A stretch of DNA of 24,261 bases from Parcubacteria group bacterium GW2011_GWA2_47_7 (GTDB taxonomy: Bacteria > Patescibacteriota > Minisyncoccia > Phycocordibacterales > UBA6899): NCBI GenBank assembly GCA_000999395.1, contig LCOM01000025.1, positions 1 to 24,261 of the forward strand, given 5' to 3'. Position numbers and translations under genes: made by a program. The notes under the pieces were generated by a model, which was given only the letters and a program-made list of their open reading frames with translations, did no database searches and was not told the DNA's origin. Below, one piece after another: positions 14,741 through 21,113 of this stretch. Each line of letters opens with the position of its first letter. The stretch's first letter is position 1.

Positions 14741-16195
14741 TTATAAGTGTAAAACTGCGTTATTAACGAGTGACATAAGCGGACCCGGAATATATAGACT
14801 CAAAATGAGCAACAGAATGAAAAGAGCCATTATCGGGACAAAACTCTCTTTCGCTTCGCTCTGCTTCTCTTCCGTTGGATTCTCACCGAATAACATCCAC
14901 GATGCATGCTTCATGAGCCCCACAAAAGCGAGTGCGAGTGCAGCAAGAGCAAGCGCTGTCAATATCGGATGTAATTCAAATCCAACTGCAAGTATAGTAA
15001 ATTTCGTAAAAAAAGTTCCAAATGGAGGAACCCCTGCTGCAGCCAAGATTCCACCTAAAAAAAGGATTCCGGTCACGGGAATCGTGCGCAACATTCCCCG
15101 TACACTCTTAATTTCATAAGAATGATAGCTTAATGCAATATTTCCGCTTGAGAGAAACAGCACAGATTTTGCCAATGAGTGATACAGGGCATGCAAGAGC
15201 GCTGCCACCGTCGCCATTCCACCGAGTGCAATGCCAAAGATGATGATACCCATGTGTTCGATACTCGAATATGCAAGCATGCGTTTATATTCTTTTTGAT
15301 TAAGAATGAGCATTGCGGCAATCAACATCGAGCTAATCCCAAAAAAGAGGAGGAGCGTCTGTGCAAATTGTGCCCCAAGCGAAATGTCGACTAAGCCCTT
15401 AAAACGCAAAAGAGCAAGAAGTGCTATGTTTAGAAGGCCACCAGAAAGCAATGCCGATATCGGAACAGGTGCCTGACTATGGGCATCCGGTAACCAATTT
15501 TGCATCGGTGCAAGCCCCATTTTTGTTCCATAGCCAACAAGAATAAACACAAATGCAACCTTGAGAACATCGGGATTAATAAGATGCACTACGTGAGATA
15601 AATTATTCCAATCAAAAAGGGTAAATCCGGGCAATGCATGCTCAGTACCGGCGAGAAACAGAAAGACACCAAAAAGACAAAGCAGTAAAGCCACTGAGTT
15701 TATAATGACATATTTCCACGCTGCTTCAATTGCGGCCGGTCGATTAAAGAAGTTGATTAAAAACGCGGAGCTAAGCGTAGTTGCCTCAACTGCGATCCAG
15801 AGGAGTAAGACATTATAGGCTGATACAGCAATAATCATCGAAAGCATGAATAGCTGATAGAGTGCAAAATAGTTCCCTATTTTTTTTGGTTCTTCCGTGC
15901 GCGCTTCTTTTTCATTACGAAGATAAAATACAGAATACATCGTTCCAAAAGAACCCAACAAAAGCACGATCAATAAAAATAATGCACCCAATTCATCGAC
16001 ATAAATATAGCGCGATATCCATTCACTAGTGTTTGTCGCTGGAGCAAACACCACAGCAAGACCAACGAGTAATTCAGTAATTACACCAAGGAGTGCCATT
16101 ATTTCAATCGATTTTCGACTGTTTGATTTTTTACCAATTAAAAAAATGGTAAAGGCCGTGAATACTGGAAGTGCAATGAGGATGATAAGTAGCAT
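14741..16195 (-). CDS. HyfF/NuoN-like ion-translocating membrane subunit
   Basis: From the ATG at 16195 the protein has 484 aa; this start is 10 bp after the preceding stop, whereas an upstream ATG at 16264 would overlap that gene. It is a Proton_antipo_M family member (complex I / Mrp antiporter type) with about 14 membrane helices. The conserved helix-5 glutamate is in LLLWIAVEATTL (about 137). The helix-7 lysine is in VGYGTKMGLAPM (about 225), followed by NWLPDAHSQAPVPISALLSG. A Lys in the helix-12 region (FVGLMKHASWMLFG) is also present. At the helix-8 Lys position of NuoL/M it has Asn (GGLLNIAL), as is common in HyfF. The residues needed for ion movement are thus kept although the soluble partners lack redox sites. 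Confidence 0.88.
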   Translation of the reverse strand: MLLIILIALPVFTAFTIFLIGKKSNSRKSIEIMALLGVITELLVGLAVVFAPATNTSEWISRYIYVDELGALFLLIVLLLGSFGTMYSVFYLRNEKEARTEEPKKIGNYFALYQLFMLSMIIAVSAYNVLLLWIAVEATTLSSAFLINFFNRPAAIEAAWKYVIINSVALLLCLFGVFLFLAGTEHALPGFTLFDWNNLSHVVHLINPDVLKVAFVFILVGYGTKMGLAPMQNWLPDAHSQAPVPISALLSGGLLNIALLALLRFKGLVDISLGAQFAQTLLLFFGISSMLIAAMLILNQKEYKRMLAYSSIEHMGIIIFGIALGGMATVAALLHALYHSLAKSVLFLSSGNIALSYHSYEIKSVRGMLRTIPVTGILFLGGILAAAGVPPFGTFFTKFTILAVGFELHPILTALALAALALAFVGLMKHASWMLFGENPTEEKQSEAKESFVPIMALFILLLILSLYIPGPLMSLVNNAVLHL

Positions 16196-16205
16196 AAGAA
16201 TGAAA

Positions 16206-16862
16206 TTATTCAGCAAGATTACGCATTTCTGAAACGTCCATAGTTCCAAAGTGACCCTGAACAAGCGAAGCGAAAGTACTCGATACTAGCGCTAGTACGC
16301 ATACGTCAAAAATGATCCCAAGCTCCATGCCGATTCCTCCATGAATATTGAGGGACAAAGCAAATGCTACCACACCATTTTCGGCGGAAAGAATACCGAC
16401 GATCTGCGACAATGCCCCTTTTCGATTAATGGTAAGCAGTAACGACGTAAGAATCATTGCAAATGTGAGAAACAAAAATTGGCTACTATCGGGAGCAATT
16501 GCGACAAGGATTGGTGTAAAAAATGAATGAACGAAAGCAACAGTAAACAAAGTTGCAAGAAGAATAAAAGAGCCTCCAAAATATCTTCCCGATGCAAAAG
16601 TCACCTTATGCTTCCGAATTAAGCCTAAAAGAATTATCGGCACAACGATAAGTTTGATGACTCCGGTTGCTACGGCGCTAATAATGATGACTCCTGAATG
16701 TTCTTGCCAGGCTAATAAAATGAGAGTCATCACGACTGCCAAGGATTGAAATACATAGATGTAGACCAATCCCGAATTCTTTTTTGACCAATGCATCATA
16801 ATTGCAGTAGCAAAAAGCGCAACATCAAGCCAACTGCACATGGTAATAAAGGTCAATTCCAT
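16206..16862 (-). CDS. HyfE-like membrane subunit (NuoK-related)
   Basis: This 218-aa protein has about six to seven membrane helices. The C-terminal half carries the HyfE/NuoK signature ILSAENGVVAFAL, with a buried Glu, and MELGIIFDVCVLALV. The N-terminal half is a HyfE-type extension absent from the roughly 100-aa NuoK. It starts 3 bp after the HyfC-like gene and ends 10 bp before the HyfF-like gene. In complex I and group 4 hydrogenases this subunit forms part of the ion pathway between the membrane arm antiporters and the NuoH/HyfC connector. Confidence 0.85.
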   Translation of the reverse strand: MELTFITMCSWLDVALFATAIMMHWSKKNSGLVYIYVFQSLAVVMTLILLAWQEHSGVIIISAVATGVIKLIVVPIILLGLIRKHKVTFASGRYFGGSFILLATLFTVAFVHSFFTPILVAIAPDSSQFLFLTFAMILTSLLLTINRKGALSQIVGILSAENGVVAFALSLNIHGGIGMELGIIFDVCVLALVSSTFASLVQGHFGTMDVSEMRNLAE

Positions 16863-16865
16863 ATA

Positions 16866-17795
16866 TTAAAAAATTGCGAGCGCCAGAGCTATGAGGCCAA
16901 GCATAAATGAGGTGGATAATAGATCTGGCAAGCGAAAAAAACGTAATTTCGCAGTCATCGACTCAAGCATAGCAACAGCGACGGTAAGTACAAAAACCTT
17001 ACACAAAAGCACCAATATCGCCAAGGAAAGACTCTGCCAGCCAGAAATAATTATTCCCCATGGAATAAAAATGTTCGCTCCAAGTACGATAAAAATGAGA
17101 AGTTTACTTGCAGCAGCCCACTCAAAAAGAGCCAATCGCGGACCGGATGCTTCTATAATCATTGCCTCGTGAACCATGGTGAGCTCAAGGTGTGTACTCG
17201 GATTATCAAAAGGGTAGCGAGCATTTTCGGCAAGCAACGCGATAAAAAAAGCAAGAAATGCCAGTGATAGAATCAGCCAGTCAGATGAAGGTAAGGTGCC
17301 GATGTGAATACTCAGTGTAATAAGGTTTGTGCTTTGCACCAAAAGCGCAATCGACATAAAAGAGAAAAACAAACCCGCCTCGGTTAAAGCCGCAAGCGTC
17401 ATTTCCCTGCTTGACCCAAGACCTCCGAATGCATTCCCCGCATCGAGTCCGTTGAGTGCAAGAAAAAATGTTGCAAGTATCATCAATGAAATTACAACGA
17501 TAAAATCGGCGTATGATGAAAGTATGTTTCCGGCAAAAGGTACTATCGGGATAAGCGCACCAATCGTAATCATTGACGCAAATACAACATAGGGCGAAAC
17601 GAGAGAAATCGTGGTTGCATCTTCCGACAAGACTTCAGCTTTACGGAACAGCTTAATAAGGTCGCGATAAGGCTGAAAAATATCTGCCCCTCGTCGATTC
17701 TGCATCGCGGCCTTTATTCTACGAGTCACACCAATAATGAGCGGCGCAACCAGAGGTACGAACAGCACTTGGATGATGATCACAGCAAAGTTCAT
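16866..17795 (-). CDS. HyfC/NuoH-like membrane connector subunit
   Basis: From the ATG at 17795 the protein has 309 aa. That start gives a 4-bp ATGA overlap with the upstream frame; an ATG at 17819 would add eight residues. It has about eight membrane helices. Family signatures are the first cytoplasmic loop (NRRGADIFQPYRDLIKLFRK) and the charged segment AENARYPFDNPSTHLELTM followed by VHEAMIIEASGP. In NuoH the corresponding acidic loop links the quinone/ferredoxin-facing module to the antiporter-like arm. All expected acidic residues look present. It is the second membrane gene of the operon. Confidence 0.9.
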   Translation of the reverse strand: MNFAVIIIQVLFVPLVAPLIIGVTRRIKAAMQNRRGADIFQPYRDLIKLFRKAEVLSEDATTISLVSPYVVFASMITIGALIPIVPFAGNILSSYADFIVVISLMILATFFLALNGLDAGNAFGGLGSSREMTLAALTEAGLFFSFMSIALLVQSTNLITLSIHIGTLPSSDWLILSLAFLAFFIALLAENARYPFDNPSTHLELTMVHEAMIIEASGPRLALFEWAAASKLLIFIVLGANIFIPWGIIISGWQSLSLAILVLLCKVFVLTVAVAMLESMTAKLRFFRLPDLLSTSFMLGLIALALAIF

Positions 17796-18535
17796 GATTG
17801 GGGTAATATTAACGCCCATGCGAGTAGTGCAACGAGTGTAACAAGGACATACAGTATGTATAAATTAATATATCCATTCTGAATTCTACTCATTTGGCGC
17901 GCGATGGAACAAAACACTCTCGCAATCGGAAAATAAAAATACTTCATGTACATATCCACCAAATGGAGATGCACTGATTGTGACGACACGAAGTGGCGTA
18001 AATTTGGATCTTGATAAACTGTTTTTGTACTATCCGCATAAGTAAGTATCGGACGGAAAATGGTCATGAGCGAATATGCAAATGCCGTAGAAGTTATTTC
18101 CATCCGAGGTGTAAGTGGAAAACCACAATCCCAAGTTATTTTTTTTGATATGCGTTGCTTACCAAGAACAGCACGCATAATAAGCCATGTTGCAAGAAGA
18201 AAGAACGAGAGCAGGAGAAATAAGGCAGGCATGTTCAGTCCCGCAAAGCCATTCCTTACAGTGAAACCCATGTTGCCGAAGGACATAATTGGAATTTGAG
18301 CAATCGATGATTGATTAACACTCTCAGCTATCCGCACGAAAAGCCTTGTTGCCGCAGCTCCATACACACCAAGAAAGAGTGCAGCAAACGCGAGAGAACC
18401 CATCGCAAGATTCATTAATAAACTGGAATCATGAGCTTCCGATGCCTCCCTGCTTCGTGGTCGCGCCAAAAAGGTGACGCCGAACGCTTTTACGAAACAA
18501 GCTGCGGCCAAGCCTCCGGTAAGTGCGAGTGCCAC
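17792..18535 (-). CDS. HyfB-like membrane subunit, C-terminal part of a frame-broken gene
   Basis: The genuine sequence starts at about 18532 with ALALTGGLAAACFVKAFG, the helix-12 region with its conserved Lys, and FLARPRSREASEAHDSS. It then continues through further membrane helices to the stop at 17792. The 247-aa frame has no independent start; the GTG at 18535 is part of the junction. The N-terminal part is in the frame ending at 18490. About 30 residues that normally lie between FNGFVSEW and ALALTGG in HyfB/HycC are absent, and the frame differs by one base. It overlaps the HyfC-like start by ATGA, showing that the operon arrangement was originally intact. Confidence 0.8.
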   Translation of the reverse strand: MALALTGGLAAACFVKAFGVTFLARPRSREASEAHDSSLLMNLAMGSLAFAALFLGVYGAAATRLFVRIAESVNQSSIAQIPIMSFGNMGFTVRNGFAGLNMPALFLLLSFFLLATWLIMRAVLGKQRISKKITWDCGFPLTPRMEITSTAFAYSLMTIFRPILTYADSTKTVYQDPNLRHFVSSQSVHLHLVDMYMKYFYFPIARVFCSIARQMSRIQNGYINLYILYVLVTLVALLAWALILPQS

Positions 18536-19767
18536 TCACTCACGAATCCGTTGAATGGGATGATACCCGAAATAGCAATTGAACCAATGAGAAAAAATAC
18601 CGCAGTATATGGCATGCGCTTCCCAAGACCGCCAAACTCCTCCATGTTTCTTGAATTTGTTGTTAGTACAACTGAGCCAGCCGAAAGAAAAAGGAGTGAT
18701 TTAAAGATTGCATGATTTACAACGTGAAAAAGAGATGCCGCGAGCGCAAGTAACGAAAGCGCGTTCTCGCCAATTCCTCGAAATATCAATGCGGCACCGA
18801 GACCCAAAAGGATTATCCCGATGTTTTCAATACTGTGGTAAGCAAGTAGGCGCTTGATATCATGCTCGCTGAGCGCATAAATCACGCCAAGGACTGAAGA
18901 CGATGCACCCAATAGGACAATTACGACACCGAGCCACATCGGAGTGTGAAGAAAAAAATCAAAAAAAACACGGATAAACATATAGATACCCAGCTTTATC
19001 ATTACCCCAGACATAAGCGCGGAGACATGTGATGGCGCTGCTGGGTGTGCAGCAGGAAGCCAAACATGAACAGGGATAATACCAGCCTTGGTACCGAAAC
19101 CAATCAGTGCAAAAATAAAAACTAATGTTGCAGATAAGGCAGTTAGGGATCCGGATTCTGCACGCCATACGTCAAAGTCGAGAGAACCAGTAGTGTGATA
19201 AAAAATAAATGACAACAGAATAATAAACGCTGTTGCCACGTGGGTCATTATAAAATATATATACCCGGCTTTTACACTCTCTTCGTTGCGATGATCAAAT
19301 ACAACAAGAAAGTATGAAGCAAGCGCCATCAATTCCCATGCCAAAAGGAAAAAAAGAGCTTGATTCGCGATGACTACCAACACCATGCTTGCAAGGAAAA
19401 GGTTGTACGATGCAAAAAAAGCGCCGAGACGATATGTGTCACCGTTGTGCTTCATATAGCTCCATCCGTAAAGCGTGGCAAGTGCACCTACCGCGCCAAT
19501 AATGACCAAAAATATTCCACTTAGCTGGTCGACACGAAAAGAAAGGGAGAGTAGTGCGAATGATGTCGTAGCGTGAAATGAGGCTGTCTGCATACCAAAT
19601 ATCGCAGCAAAACCCGATGCCATGGCACTCAGTGAACCAATAAATGCAAACGTAGAACCCCAAATCAATGCGAATCGATTATTACTAAGCAATACGAGGC
19701 TCCCCACTCCGCCGTACAGCATTGCTACTAGCGAAAATTCAAGCATTTGTGTGAGAAATAATTCCAT
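18490..19767 (-). CDS. HyfB-like (NuoL/M-related) ion-translocating subunit, N-terminal part of a frame-broken gene
   Basis: This 425-aa frame starts two bases after the small-subunit gene. Antiporter residues are visible: Glu145 in LLAWELMALASY, Lys227 in GFGTKAGIIPVHVWLP, HPAAPSHVSALMSG followed by Lys258 in MIKLG, and His350/Lys356 in VNHAIFKSLL. Homology runs to Trp412 (FNGFVSEW); the last 13 codons are out-of-frame readthrough ending at the TAA at 18490. With the 17792-18535 frame the product would be about 660 aa, close to the roughly 670 aa of E. coli HyfB minus the lost block. A truncated 425-aa subunit would lack the last few helices and the lateral region. Confidence 0.87.
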   Translation of the reverse strand: MELFLTQMLEFSLVAMLYGGVGSLVLLSNNRFALIWGSTFAFIGSLSAMASGFAAIFGMQTASFHATTSFALLSLSFRVDQLSGIFLVIIGAVGALATLYGWSYMKHNGDTYRLGAFFASYNLFLASMVLVVIANQALFFLLAWELMALASYFLVVFDHRNEESVKAGYIYFIMTHVATAFIILLSFIFYHTTGSLDFDVWRAESGSLTALSATLVFIFALIGFGTKAGIIPVHVWLPAAHPAAPSHVSALMSGVMIKLGIYMFIRVFFDFFLHTPMWLGVVIVLLGASSSVLGVIYALSEHDIKRLLAYHSIENIGIILLGLGAALIFRGIGENALSLLALAASLFHVVNHAIFKSLLFLSAGSVVLTTNSRNMEEFGGLGKRMPYTAVFFLIGSIAISGIIPFNGFVSEWHSHLPEAWPQLVS

Positions 19768-19769
19768 AC

Positions 19770-20303
19770 CTACATTGATACTGGCTTATTTATGACTTGC
19801 ATAATCTCCAACAATGAACGGAGTATGGCTTTCGGACTAGGTGGATTGCCGGGGATATAAAAATTCACCGGAATTACCTTGTCGACACCACCGATAATCG
19901 CATAAGAATTTTTAAAAATTCCTCCATCAATAGCACCGTCTCCAACGGCGACAACGATCTTAGGTTCAGGTGTTGCCTCGTAGGTACGACGCAATGCATC
20001 TTCCATATTACGCGTAACGGGACCAGTCACTACGAGCATATCGGCGTGGCGAGGTGAGGCGACAAAGTGTATACCAAAACGCTCACAATCATAATACGCA
20101 TTTGACAGCGACTTAAGTTCCTCCTCCTCTGCGGCTGTCGATCCGGCATCAACTTCGCGTATTGAAAGGGATCGATGAAAGAGCTCTTGAACGCCCGGCG
20201 CAAGTGAAGCACCCGCACGAAGAATGCTTGGCGACCCAGCGATTTCAGAGAGTGAAATCACTGAATTAGGTACAGATAAGACTTTTTGAAGCAAGCTGAG
20301 CAT
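19770..20303 (-). CDS. Hydrogenase-4/complex I small-subunit homologue (HyfI/NuoB type) lacking all iron-sulfur ligands
   Basis: From the ATG at 20303 the protein has 177 aa. An in-frame ATG at 20375 lies upstream of the promoter and is rejected. The fold signature is unmistakable: REVDAGS, YYDCERFGIHFVASPRHADM, VVTGPVTRNMEDALRRTYEA, VVAVGD, GVDKVIPVNFYIPGNPPSP. In the family the proximal [4Fe-4S] cluster is held by CxxC after DAGS, by Cys in GDC, and by Cys in PGCPPSP. Here these positions are Thr56, Glu59, Gly123 and Asn153. No ligand remains, so no cluster can be held at this site. It is the first gene of the operon and is followed two bases later by the HyfB-like gene. Confidence 0.9.
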   Translation of the reverse strand: MLSLLQKVLSVPNSVISLSEIAGSPSILRAGASLAPGVQELFHRSLSIREVDAGSTAAEEEELKSLSNAYYDCERFGIHFVASPRHADMLVVTGPVTRNMEDALRRTYEATPEPKIVVAVGDGAIDGGIFKNSYAIIGGVDKVIPVNFYIPGNPPSPKAILRSLLEIMQVINKPVSM

Positions 20304-20322
20304 GATTCTTTTAGAGAAATCG

Positions 20323-20351
20323 ATTATATGCTTCGTCTGCGTATTGGTCAA
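20323..20351 (-). promoter_or_regulatory. Near-consensus sigma70-type promoter of the hydrogenase-like operon
   Basis: TTGACC (20346-20351), exactly 17 bp, and TATAAT (20323-20328) on the minus strand match the consensus at 11 of 12 positions. Transcription should start near 20316, about 13 nt before the ATG at 20303. This fixes the small-subunit start and suggests strong, constitutive-type expression of the six-gene operon. Confidence 0.8.
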
Positions 20352-20384
20352 ACACGACAATGCACTTGAGGTCACTATTCTTTT

Positions 20385-20752
20385 TGAAATCTATCCGCAA
20401 TAGACTTAAAGCGTAGTAGCGAAATAATCCTTACTCACATGTCATGATTGCAACAATCATCGCGATAATGCAAAAGGCCGAGAATCTCTCCTTACAGGAG
20501 TAGTACACCTTTGCGATTTACTCAGCATATGAATGCTTCGTAAATATCACCACGAGAGTACTTCGTTTTTCTAAGGCGGGATACCGCTAAGAAAAACTGG
20601 TCGTGCAAAGCTCTTCGATTCCTGTCGGAATGATGATGTCGTGGAATCTCGGCTACCGCCGCGGGTGGTTTTCAATCTCGATGACTCGATAATGAAAACC
20701 CTTTCGATTCTCGTCGAAAAGCAAGCAGTTGCTTTTCTCATCCCTCCTAACA
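20385..20752. other. Hairpin-rich non-coding region, possible structured RNA or repeat element
   Basis: No credible gene is seen. Stems found by eye are: ATGATTG/CAATCAT (20444-20460); GCAAAAGG with CCTTTGC (20470-20514) enclosing CTCCT/AGGAG (20488-20500); GCAT/ATGC (20525-20536); GTTTTTCT..GCGG with CCGC..AGAAAAAC (20565-20597); ATTCC/GGAAT (20618-20631); GGTTTTCA..TCGA with TCGA..TGAAAACC (20667-20700); TTTCGA/TCGAAA (20702-20719), which overlaps AAAAGCAA/TTGCTTTT (20717-20736). It does not match tmRNA, SRP RNA or RNase P signatures that I could recognise. Confidence 0.45.
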
Positions 20753-20778
20753 CAAAATCCGCCAAATGGCGGATTTTG
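20753..20778 (-). terminator. Intrinsic terminator downstream of tRNA-Pro
   Basis: A perfect 11-bp stem CAAAATCCGCC/GGCGGATTTTG has a four-base loop. It begins 7 bp beyond the 3' end of tRNA-Pro on the minus strand. The T run is better on the plus strand, so it may work in both directions; its position fits termination of the tRNA transcript. Confidence 0.65.
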
Positions 20779-20785
20779 TTTTTTG

Positions 20786-20856
20786 TCGGGATGCCGGGAA
20801 TCGAACCCGGTTCTTACGAACCCGAATCGTAAATACTACCGGTGTACTACATCCCG
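20786..20856 (-). tRNA. tRNA-Pro (anticodon CGG)
   Basis: A 71-nt cloverleaf on the minus strand has acceptor stem CGGGATG/CATCCCG with discriminator A. The D arm is GTAC/GTAT with a short GG-containing loop. The anticodon stem TACGA/TCGTA encloses TTCGGGT (anticodon CGG, G37), and the T arm is CCGGG-TTCGATT-CCCGG. The C1 start and the CGG-G loop fit proline identity. CCA is not encoded; the 3' flank reads CAAAAAA, so CCA must be added enzymatically. It lies 12 bp after the 66-aa gene and may be co-transcribed with it. Confidence 0.93.
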
Positions 20857-20868
20857 AAATGTCTCAAG

Positions 20869-21069
20869 TTAGATTCCTCCGAGAACATCAACATAATTAC
20901 TCATAAATGCAGGAATTGCAAACATGAGTCCTATCATCGGAACGACCAAAACCGCGACAGTAATCACCATTGTCCAGAAAAAGTATTTTCGGGTCTTTTC
21001 CACCGAAACAAATATCGCGTCAATTTTGGCCTCTAATGCATCTATTTTTCTATTCGTATCACTATCCAT
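20869..21069 (-). CDS. Small membrane protein with N-terminal coiled coil
   Basis: This 66-aa protein has a charged heptad-like N-terminal half (RKIDALEAKIDAIFVSVEKTR, residues about 7-27), followed by a hydrophobic region at about 29-55 (FFWTMVITVAVLVVPMIGLMF) that could form one long or two short membrane helices. No family is named with certainty; similar short coiled-coil plus membrane proteins are common in Parcubacteria. A consensus TATAAT lies 9 nt upstream of its ATG, and tRNA-Pro follows on the same strand. Confidence 0.65.
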   Translation of the reverse strand: MDSDTNRKIDALEAKIDAIFVSVEKTRKYFFWTMVITVAVLVVPMIGLMFAIPAFMSNYVDVLGGI

Positions 21070-21078
21070 ATTTATAAT

Positions 21079-21084
21079 ATTATA
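21079..21084 (-). promoter_or_regulatory. Putative -10 box of the 66-aa membrane protein / tRNA-Pro unit
   Basis: A perfect TATAAT on the minus strand ends 9 nt upstream of the ATG at 21069, so the predicted leader is about 3 nt. No clear -35 element is seen. A weak AT-rich hairpin (21091-21107), which may end the DUF2207 transcript, lies just upstream. Confidence 0.45.
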
Positions 21085-21113
21085 TTAAGTTCTATTTAAA
21101 AAATAGATCGCAT

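Noticed and set aside
18486..18545. Programmed ribosomal frameshift in the HyfB-like gene
   Set aside because: No slippery heptamer is seen at the junction, and about 30 residues conserved in homologues are absent, which frameshifting alone cannot explain.
13160..20303. Functional [NiFe] hydrogenase or formate hydrogenlyase
   Set aside because: All NiFe ligands in the large subunit and all cluster ligands in the small subunit are substituted, and no maturation or ferredoxin-like genes are in the window.
20304..20375. Longer small subunit starting at 20375
   Set aside because: The upstream ATG lies before the TTGACC-TATAAT promoter, so it would not be on the mRNA.
20571..20832. Short open frames in the region before tRNA-Pro
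   Set aside because: Their composition is Ser/Arg-rich low complexity, they overlap several hairpins and the tRNA, and no conserved motif is visible; the region is better described as non-coding.
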